From the NCBI GenBank assembly GCA_012032855.1, contig JAAUQA010000272.1, positions 1 to 5,347 of the forward strand: 5,347 nucleotides of DNA, read 5' to 3'. Shown here piece after piece: positions 1 through 5,347 of the stretch (within the stretch, counting starts at the first letter, position 1; each line of letters opens with the position of its first letter). Both the position numbers and the translations under genes were made by a program. This DNA is from Candidatus Competibacteraceae bacterium (GTDB lineage: Bacteria; Pseudomonadota; Gammaproteobacteria; Competibacterales; Competibacteraceae). The notes below the pieces were generated by a model that saw only the letters and a list, made by a program, of their open reading frames with translations, was not told where the DNA came from and did no database searches.

Positions 1-740
1 GCGTTTCCTTCTACGGCTTCGTAGCTTTCATTATTGCGAATGATGACGCCTTGATCCCGCAAATGGTAGCTGAGCGCATGGGCAATTTCATCATCCAAAA
101 ACGATAACAGTTGGGAACGGGTATTAATGAGATCAACCTTACATCCCATGCTACCGAAAATACTGGCGTATTCACACCCAATGACCCCAGCTCCGTATAT
201 GGTCACGGAACGCGGGGTGGCAGTCATGCTGAGGATCGTGTCGCTGTCGAAAATACGCGGATGAGTGAAGTCCACATCTTCGGGACGGTAGGGCCGCGAA
301 CCGGTCGCAATAACGAAAGAGGCCGCTTCAAGACGGGTGACAGCCCGTCCGTCAGTGGGTTGAATTTCCAGGGTATGCGTATCCAGGAAACGGGCATGGC
401 CATGCAGAACTGATATCCGGTTACGATCATAAGCATCCTGACGCATCATCACCTGTTGGTTGATCACCGCCTCGGCAGTCCGTAACAGGTCTGGAAAGGA
501 TGGACGGATGAAATCCCCCGAACGCCGCACCAGGGGATTGCGGTTGAATTCCAGCAACTGCCCGATCGCTTGGCGTAGGGCCTTGGAAGGGATCGTGCCC
601 CAATGCGTACAGCCACCACCCACCCGGTCATTGCGTTCAACCACCACCACGCGTTTGCCGGCTTTGGCGACATTCATCGCCGCGCCTTCGCCGCCGGGTC
701 CGGTGCCGATGACGATTACATCGTACTGGTTTTCATTCAT
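1..740 (-). CDS. sthA: Soluble pyridine nucleotide transhydrogenase (3' end outside the window)
   Basis: Cytosolic FAD enzyme that transfers hydride between NADPH and NAD+, usually seen as a way to dispose of excess NADPH. The 246 visible residues cover the FAD domain and the start of the NAD(P) domain of a protein that is normally about 465 residues. Seen directly: the FAD dinucleotide-binding loop GTGPGG at residues 12-17 with Glu35 ending the second strand, [13 protein letters not shown] at 41-53, ATGSRPY at 145-151, and the second Rossmann loop GAGVIG at 183-188. In lipoamide dehydrogenase and glutathione reductase the corresponding segment holds two redox cysteines. Here Cys44 is kept but the second position is Thr49, which is the family hallmark of SthA and separates it from those paralogues. 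The start is the ATG at 738-740, preceded by GGAGA at 747-751 with good spacing. The gene lies 86 bases downstream of sat-cysC and probably has its own promoter. The C-terminal dimerisation domain cannot be checked. Confidence 0.95.
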   Translation of the reverse strand, partial: MNENQYDVIVIGTGPGGEGAAMNVAKAGKRVVVVERNDRVGGGCTHWGTIPSKALRQAIGQLLEFNRNPLVRRSGDFIRPSFPDLLRTAEAVINQQVMMRQDAYDRNRISVLHGHARFLDTHTLEIQPTDGRAVTRLEAASFVIATGSRPYRPEDVDFTHPRIFDSDTILSMTATPRSVTIYGAGVIGCEYASIFGSMGCKVDLINTRSQLLSFLDDEIAHALSYHLRDQGVIIRNNESYEAVEGN

Positions 741-764
741 ACGGTTTCTCCGGGTGGTGGTGCC

Positions 765-794
765 ATAATATTATGTTTTTATTGTAATTCGCAA
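765..794 (-). promoter_or_regulatory. Candidate sigma-70 promoter of sthA
   Basis: On the minus strand TTGCGA (789-794) and TATTAT (765-770) are separated by 18 bases in an AT-rich stretch, directly upstream of the sthA start. The -10 box matches the consensus at five of six positions and the -35 box at four of six. Transcription would begin near 758 and give a leader of under 20 bases that carries the GGAGA ribosome site. This is inferred from pattern alone. Confidence 0.45.
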
Positions 795-814
795 AACTAG
801 CTGGAGCTATTTTG
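792..814 (-). terminator. Weak hairpin after sat-cysC, possible terminator
   Basis: The arms CAAAA-TAGC and GCTA-TTTTG pair across a four-base loop, with one unpaired base (797). On the minus strand the hairpin begins 12 bases after the sat-cysC stop codon. The stem is mostly A-T pairs and the following T run is only four long and is part of the stem, so termination would be weak at best. The same bases overlap the proposed -35 box of sthA. It could end sat-cysC transcripts, or it may be a chance AT-rich palindrome. Confidence 0.3.
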
Positions 815-826
815 TCATCCCAATGC

Positions 827-2547
827 TTATACCCGCCCTTTGATATAACCCAAGCTCTCCAATTTTAGAATGATCCGGTGGGCGCTTTCGTCCGGAGTAA
901 ACTCGGTCGTGTCGGCGCGCACTTCAGGGTTCTCAGGCGCTTCGTAGGGGTCGCTAATACCGGTAAATTCCTGAATGAGTCCCGCCCGTGCTTTAGCGTA
1001 CAGTCCTTTGCGATCACGCGCCTCACAAATTTCCAGCGAGGTAGCCACATGCACTTCAATGAACCCGCCTAGCGGAGCAATCATATCGCGCACTTCACGA
1101 CGGGTAGTCGCATAAGGCGCAATGGGCGCGCAGATAGCAATCCCGCCGTTTTTGGTAATTTCACTGGCCACGAAACCAATCCGCAAGATATTGATATTGC
1201 GATGCTCTTTCGAGAAACCCAGTTCACTCGATAAGTGTTTGCGGACGATGTCGCCATCCAGTAGGGTGACGGAACGGCCACCGATTTCCATCAGCTTGAC
1301 CACCAGTGCATTGGCAATCGTCGATTTACCCGCACCGGATAAGCCGGTAAAAAATACCGTGAAACCCTGCCGATGGCGGGGTGGATGGGTTCTTCGTAAT
1401 TCTTCGGAGACCTCAGGGTAGGAGAACCAGGTCGGGATCTCCAACCCTTCCTGAAGACGGCGACGAAATTCGGTACCGGAGATCGATAATACGGTTTCCT
1501 CAGCGTGCACTTCGTTGGCCGGAATATACTCGGCCCGCTCGCGCACATAAACCATTTCCTGGAAAGGCACCATAGCAATGCCCAATTCCTCTTGATGACG
1601 CCCGACCAACTCTTGTGCTTCATAAGGGCCGTAGAAATCCTGTCCCTGACTGTCCTTGCCGGGCCGGCATGGTCACGCCCGACGATGAAATGGGTACAAC
1701 CGTGATTTTTGCGGATAATCGCGTGCCAAAGCGCCTCACGGGGTCCAGCCATGCGCATGGCCAGGTGCAACAGACTCAAGGTCGTGGTCTGTTCCGGGAA
1801 CCGTTTGAGCAGATGCTCATAGCAACGAACGCGCGAAAAATGATCGATGTCGCCCGGTTTCGTCAAGCCGACGACGGGGTGGATTAACAAATTGGCTTCG
1901 GCCAATTGTGCGGCGCGAAAAGTGAGTTCTTGATGAGCCCGGTGCATAGGGTTACGCGTCTGAAAAGCCACCACACGACGCCAGCCTAATTTAACGAATT
2001 GATCACGTAGCTCACGAGGAGAATGACGTAAATGTTTGAAATCGTAGTGTAGCGGCGTCTCAATACCGTGCAGGCGACCACCGAGATAAACCGGATGCGC
2101 TTTGCGAAACAAATAATCCACCCCTGGATGGGTTGGATCGGCACTACCGAAAACCGCCAGCGCTTCGCGGTGTTTGTCCGGTTGCCAAATATCGGTCACT
2201 TCTAATATGGCAAGCAACACCCCTTCCGGATCGAATAGCGCGACCCGACTGTCCACGCCGACTGTTTTAGCGAAGGATTCAGTTACATCCAAGGTGATCG
2301 GCATCGGCCATAATGCGCCGTCAGTCAGGCGCATATCTTCCAACACCGACTCATAATCGGCCCGGCTCAGAAAGCCCTCTAACGGAGAAAATGCACCGTT
2401 TAACAGGAGCTCAACGTCACATAATTGGCGGTGCGTCAAATCCCAGGCAGGATATTCCCTGGCCCGTTGTTGTTCATGTTCGGCATCGGCGGGAGAGAGG
2501 TAGAGTTCTTTGAGAACGCCACCGTGAGGCTGAATCAATTGGGTCAT
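827..2547 (-). CDS. Bifunctional sulfate adenylyltransferase / adenylylsulfate kinase, interrupted by a frameshift
   Basis: A fused sat-cysC gene. The first half makes APS from sulfate and ATP, and the second half phosphorylates APS to PAPS, in the cytoplasm. Restoring one base gives 573 residues, a normal length for this fusion. ATP sulfurylase part: an N-terminal PUA-like domain, the catalytic motif QTRNPMHRAH at 196-205, AMRMAGPREALWHAIIRKNHG ending near 283, and GRDHAGP at 290-296. The reading frame breaks directly after Pro296 and continues one frame over with GKDSQGQDFYGPYEAQE. APS kinase part (about 395-573, bases 830-1366): the Walker A loop GLSGAGKST at 402-410, DGD at 431-433, and KGLYAKARAG at 514-523; these look complete and functional. 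The ATG at 2545-2547 is the first start after an in-frame TAG. Its ribosome site is poor: AGGA at 2561-2564 is 13 bases away. As written, translation would end at 1291 with a nonsense tail that has no kinase. A sequencing error is the simplest reading; a fresh loss-of-function mutation is the alternative. It is not the CysD/CysN type of ATP sulfurylase. Confidence 0.92.
1655..1666 (-). other. One-base deletion (frameshift) in sat-cysC
   Basis: The minus strand reads GGCCCGGCAAGG here. The frame from the upstream start gives Gly-Pro and then Ala-Arg-Thr-Val, whereas the conserved family sequence is Gly-Pro-Gly-Lys-Asp-Ser. Adding one G to the GG at 1659-1660 restores GPGKDSQGQDFYGP exactly. 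The downstream frame has no start of its own apart from a TTG at 1607-1609, which lacks a ribosome site, and it is closed upstream by a TGA. The shift needed is minus one, and the bases do not form a recognised slippery heptamer. Confidence 0.9.
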
Positions 2548-2627
2548 GCTGTACTCACTGTCCTGAGGCTAGAAACAACAAAAAGATAATGGTAACGGGT
2601 ATTAGTTAGGTCGGTAAATCTTAAGGT

Positions 2628-2642
2628 TTGCCGCATAGGCAA
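2628..2642. promoter_or_regulatory. Small palindrome TTGCC-N5-GGCAA upstream of sat-cysC
   Basis: A perfect five-base inverted repeat with a five-base spacer lies about 80 bases before the sat-cysC start. Its size and symmetry suit the binding site of a dimeric regulator, or a short hairpin in the leader. The regulator cannot be named from sequence, and a repeat this short can arise by chance. Confidence 0.25.
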
Positions 2643-2705
2643 GAAATCGATTGGGATAGCAGTTGATTATGCAAAGGAACATGCAGGGCAAATCACAGCG
2701 GCGCA

Positions 2706-2779
2706 TGCTTTAAGGCGATTGCCGGAAAAGAAGATACCGGATTGCGCCGGATTTTGATTTGACAGAAATCGCCTAAGCA
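2706..2779. repeat. Bulged inverted repeat in the manB / sat-cysC gap
   Basis: The left arm TGCTT-TA-AGGCGATT (2706-2720) pairs with the right arm AATCGCCTAAGCA (2767-2779), giving 13 base pairs with a two-base bulge at 2711-2712 and a 46-base loop. The loop contains the three CCGGA copies. It could be a structured 3' end of the manCB transcript, a binding region, or a small intergenic repeat. There is no T tract on either side, so it is not a standard terminator. Confidence 0.4.
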
Positions 2780-2825
2780 CAGCAGCAGAAGTGATCGGTT
2801 ATTGACGAGCGACTTGGATTAGCCC

Positions 2826-4175
2826 TCATCCTTGCATGAGTAAAGTGCGCAATTCCTCTGTGCGCCGGTCAAGCAACTCCGCATCGCCTCGCGTCTCCAC
2901 GTTGAGACGCAGTAATGGTTCGGTATTGGAACCGCGCAGATTGAAGCGCCACTGGGGGAATTCGACACTCACACCGTCGGTATAATCCAGCTGGGGTTGC
3001 AAGGGGGTGTAGGTTTCCAATACCCGCTGGATTGTGGCGACGACATCGGCGACACGGAAATTGATCTCGCCGCTGCACGGGAATGCCTGCATGGCCTCGT
3101 CCACCAGGGCGGATAAACGAGATCCACGGCATATTCGCTCGCTCACCAGCAGCCAGGGAATCATGCCACTATCGCAGTAAGCGAAAGTCCGGAAATAATG
3201 ATGTGCACTCATTTCCCCGCCGTACACTGCATCCTCGTGACGCATACGCTCCTTGATAAAGGCATGTCCGGTTTTACTTTGTACTGCAACACCGCCACTT
3301 GCGCGTACCCGTTCCGTCGTATTCCAGATCAAACGCGGATCGTGAATGATGCGGGCGCCCGGATGCCGCTGTAGGAAAATTTCAGCCAATAAGCCGACTA
3401 AATAGTAGCCTTCGATGAAACGGCCCTGTTCGTCGAAAAAAAAGCACCGGTCAAAATCCCCATCCCAAGCCAAACCCAGATCAGCTCCGTGCTCCAGCAC
3501 GGCTTGGCGGGTTACCTCTCGGCATTCGGGTAACAAGGGATTGGGAATACCATTGGGAAAATGTCCGTCGGGTGTATGCTGAAGCTTGATAAAACGAAAG
3601 GGCAGATGAGGTTCCAATTGATCGATCACCAATCCCGCCCCACCGTTACCGGCGTTGACTACTATGGTTAGAGGTTGGAGTGCTGTGCGGTCAATATATC
3701 CGAGCAGGTGTTGAATGTAGGCCGTTTTATCCTCATGTACAGACCGCGTTCCCTGGTGCTGCACAGAGGCAAACTCATTGCGTTCAGCCAATTCCCGGAT
3801 TCGATCCAGTCCGCTATCCCCGCTGATCGGGCGGGCGTGTTCACGCACCAACTTCATGCCGTTGAAATCGCTGGGGTTGTGGCTGGCGGTGATCATGATG
3901 CCGCCGTCGGTCTGCTGATCGAATGTTGCGAAATACACCTCTTCGGTACCGCACAAGCCGATGTCCAACACATCCACGCCACTGTCCATCAGTCCTTGCA
4001 TTAAGCCCCGGCATAATTCCGGGCTGCTGAGTCTCACATCGTGACCGACAATGACCCGGCGAGGCTGCAAAAACCTTGCATAGGCACGGCCAATGCGATA
4101 AACGATTTCAGGGTTGAGCTCATCCGGGATTCGGCCACGGATATCGTAAGCTTTGAAGCAGGTTAAGGAAGACAT
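2826..4175 (-). CDS. manB: Phosphomannomutase (CpsG/ManB type)
   Basis: Cytoplasmic enzyme that interconverts mannose-6-phosphate and mannose-1-phosphate, the middle step to GDP-mannose; some relatives also accept phosphoglucose. The 449 residues span all four domains of the alpha-D-phosphohexomutase family. Seen directly: the N-terminal [11 protein letters not shown] at 4-14, the catalytic phosphoserine loop TASHNP at 96-101 (Ser98), the metal-binding loop DGDFDR at 238-243, the sugar-specificity segment GGEMSAHH at 319-326, and the phosphate-binding loop RGSNTEP at 414-420. The sequence resembles Escherichia coli CpsG closely along its whole length. I chose the ATG at 4173-4175 because GAGGG (4180-4184) sits just before it and because the resulting N-terminus matches CpsG. 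An upstream in-frame TTG at 4190 would add five residues and is less likely. It starts 24 bases after the manC stop codon, so the two genes are probably co-transcribed. No defect is visible. Confidence 0.95.
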   Translation of the reverse strand: MSSLTCFKAYDIRGRIPDELNPEIVYRIGRAYARFLQPRRVIVGHDVRLSSPELCRGLMQGLMDSGVDVLDIGLCGTEEVYFATFDQQTDGGIMITASHNPSDFNGMKLVREHARPISGDSGLDRIRELAERNEFASVQHQGTRSVHEDKTAYIQHLLGYIDRTALQPLTIVVNAGNGGAGLVIDQLEPHLPFRFIKLQHTPDGHFPNGIPNPLLPECREVTRQAVLEHGADLGLAWDGDFDRCFFFDEQGRFIEGYYLVGLLAEIFLQRHPGARIIHDPRLIWNTTERVRASGGVAVQSKTGHAFIKERMRHEDAVYGGEMSAHHYFRTFAYCDSGMIPWLLVSERICRGSRLSALVDEAMQAFPCSGEINFRVADVVATIQRVLETYTPLQPQLDYTDGVSVEFPQWRFNLRGSNTEPLLRLNVETRGDAELLDRRTEELRTLLMQG

Positions 4176-4199
4176 CGTACCCTCTGACAAGCTGGTCTC

Positions 4200-5347
4200 T
4201 TAGGATGAAGACTGACGACCGTAGACGTCATCAAAACGCAGAATATCGTCTTCCTCCAGATAACTGCCGGACTGAACTTCAATGAGCTCAAGCGGAATTT
4301 TACCGGGATTGGCCAAGCGATGCCGGGTGCCTACCGGAATATAAGTCGATTGATTCTCGGTCAACAGGAACTCTTCTTCACCGCGCGTCACTAGGGCAGT
4401 CCCACTAACTATCGTCCAGTGTTCGGCCCGATGGTGATGCATTTGCAAGGATAGCCGGGCGCCGGGATTAACAGTAATGTGTTTGACTTGAAAACGCGCC
4501 GCTTCGTCAATGGACTCATAACTTCCCCAAGGCCGATAAACCTTACGGTGTGAGTGGCATTCCCGGCGCTGCTCGGCCTGCAAGCGTTCGACAATTAGTT
4601 TAATATCCTGACCCCGTTCTTTGTGCGCAACCAGCACTGCGTCGCCGGTTTCGACGATGATCAGGTTATCGATCCCCACCGTGGCGATCAAACGATCTTG
4701 CGAGTGGATATAAGAATCCCGGGTAGCTTCGGTGATGACATCCCCTTTGCACACATTGCCGTCCTGATCTTGGGCTCCCACAGCCCACAATGCAGACCAG
4801 GAACCGATGTCGCTCCACCCCACATCCAGCGGTTTGACCACGGCATTAGGGGTTTTTTCCATGATAGCGTAATCGATCGAGTCACTAGGGCAGGCGGCAA
4901 AGGCCGTGGGTTCAAGGCGTAGAAAATCCAAATCCTGGCGTTTAGCGGCATACGCTTGCCTGCAAGACGCTAAAATTTCAGGCGCAAAGCGTTCCAGTTC
5001 CGCCAAAAATTGCACTGCCCGGCACAAAAACATACCACTATTCCAATAATAGTCACCGGATTGACTATACTGTTGGGCTGTGGCGAAGTTCGGCTTCTCT
5101 ACGAAACACTCCACACTATAGGCATCACCCTGCAGCTGGCCGGCCCTAATGTATCCGTACCCTGTTTCCGGACCCTTAGGAACAATACCGAAGGTAATGA
5201 GTTGTCCCGCTTCAGCTTGAGGAACAACGGCGGCTACCGCCTGGCGGAATCGGTTTTCATCAGCCATGATATGGTCGGCTGGTAATATCAATAAAACAGG
5301 ATCAGGGTGCTCCTCCAAACAATGCAATGCCGCGATGGTGACAGCGG
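4200..5347 (-). CDS. manC: Mannose-1-phosphate guanylyltransferase / mannose-6-phosphate isomerase (5' end outside the window)
   Basis: Bifunctional type II enzyme (ManC/AlgA/CpsB family). Its N-terminal nucleotidyltransferase makes GDP-mannose from mannose-1-phosphate and GTP, and its C-terminal cupin isomerises fructose-6-phosphate to mannose-6-phosphate. The 381 visible codons are open to the window edge, with AVTIAALHCLEEHPDP joining directly to the family's expected sequence, so the gene begins outside; about 90-100 residues, including the GGxGTRLWPLSR signature, are missing. Visible motifs (numbered from the first visible codon): LPADHIM around 21-27, the sugar-phosphate segment FVEKP at 81-85, DVGWSDIGSW near 174-183, and the cupin metal site QMHHHRAEHW at 301-310, with a further histidine in GTRHRLANPG. 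The stop is the TAA at 4200-4202, and manB follows after 24 bases in the same order as E. coli cpsB-cpsG. In this family some members lack isomerase activity, but here the cupin metal ligands are present. Confidence 0.95.
   Translation of the reverse strand, partial: AVTIAALHCLEEHPDPVLLILPADHIMADENRFRQAVAAVVPQAEAGQLITFGIVPKGPETGYGYIRAGQLQGDAYSVECFVEKPNFATAQQYSQSGDYYWNSGMFLCRAVQFLAELERFAPEILASCRQAYAAKRQDLDFLRLEPTAFAACPSDSIDYAIMEKTPNAVVKPLDVGWSDIGSWSALWAVGAQDQDGNVCKGDVITEATRDSYIHSQDRLIATVGIDNLIIVETGDAVLVAHKERGQDIKLIVERLQAEQRRECHSHRKVYRPWGSYESIDEAARFQVKHITVNPGARLSLQMHHHRAEHWTIVSGTALVTRGEEEFLLTENQSTYIPVGTRHRLANPGKIPLELIEVQSGSYLEEDDILRFDDVYGRQSSS

Larger units (their letters stand above)
2548..2825. 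other. Non-coding gap between manB and sat-cysC
   Basis: These 278 bases contain no credible gene on either strand; the longest ATG-started frames I looked at run to about ten codons. The gap should carry the sat-cysC promoter, because the spacing is too large for simple read-through from manB, but I found no convincing -35/-10 pair. It holds the two symmetrical elements listed separately. The motif CCGGA also recurs on the plus strand at 2722-2726, 2737-2741 and 2747-2751. No T-rich intrinsic terminator is visible after manB. Confidence 0.6.

Noticed and set aside
111..413. Plus-strand open frame of 100 codons, and similar plus-strand frames at 460-768, 1122-1421, 3675-4004 and 4623-4922
   Set aside because: Each lies opposite a strongly conserved minus-strand gene and encodes no recognisable motif, so these are shadows of the real genes.
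124..609. sthA as a lipoamide dehydrogenase or glutathione reductase paralogue
   Set aside because: The second redox cysteine is replaced by Thr49 and the surrounding [13 protein letters not shown] sequence is characteristic of the soluble transhydrogenase.
827..1609. A separate downstream gene starting at the TTG at 1609
   Set aside because: It would begin in the middle of the ATP sulfurylase catalytic domain, has no ribosome site, and its upstream codons continue the conserved sulfurylase sequence.
1291..1657. The C-terminal tail of the upstream sat reading frame after the frameshift
   Set aside because: It has no similarity to any expected domain and runs over the conserved kinase coding sequence in another frame, so it is an out-of-frame read-through and not a real extension.
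1655..1666. Programmed ribosomal frameshifting to join Sat and CysC
   Set aside because: There is no X XXY YYZ slippery heptamer in the correct frame, I saw no obvious downstream pseudoknot, and fused Sat-CysC proteins are known to be encoded in a single frame.
4176..4190. A TTG start giving manB five extra residues
   Set aside because: The ATG at 4173-4175 has a closer ribosome site and gives the N-terminus typical of CpsG.

Overview
The window is a compact stretch of bacterial chromosome with four genes, all on the minus strand. Read in the direction of transcription (from high to low coordinates) they are manC (5' end outside the window), manB, a fused sat-cysC and sthA (3' end outside the window). 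The protein sequences resemble those of Gammaproteobacteria most closely. The short pyridine nucleotide transhydrogenase, the CpsG-type phosphomannomutase and the one-chain ATP sulfurylase/APS kinase all fit a gammaproteobacterium of medium GC content. The species cannot be named from this window.

Region by region: 4200-5347 encodes the bifunctional mannose-1-phosphate guanylyltransferase/mannose-6-phosphate isomerase. It is followed after 24 bases by phosphomannomutase (2826-4175). Together they carry fructose-6-phosphate through mannose-6-phosphate and mannose-1-phosphate to GDP-mannose, and they almost certainly form one transcript. A 278-base non-coding gap (2548-2825) holds a bulged inverted repeat and a small palindrome. 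Next comes the sat-cysC fusion (827-2547), which would turn sulfate into APS and then PAPS. An 86-base gap (741-826) holds a weak hairpin and a plausible sigma-70 promoter for sthA (1-740), which encodes the soluble flavoprotein that exchanges reducing equivalents between NADPH and NAD.

The most notable point is a one-base frameshift in sat-cysC near 1659-1660. It falls inside the conserved ATP sulfurylase motif GRDHAGPGK. Both halves are otherwise intact and well conserved, so the cause is either a sequencing error in a short G run or a very recent mutation.

The window has enzymes for two activated donors, GDP-mannose and PAPS, side by side. This is compatible with synthesis of a surface polysaccharide, possibly a sulfated one, but no glycosyltransferase or sulfotransferase is visible here. 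I found no mobile element, CRISPR array, tRNA, rRNA or recognisable new system; apart from the frameshift the region looks ordinary.
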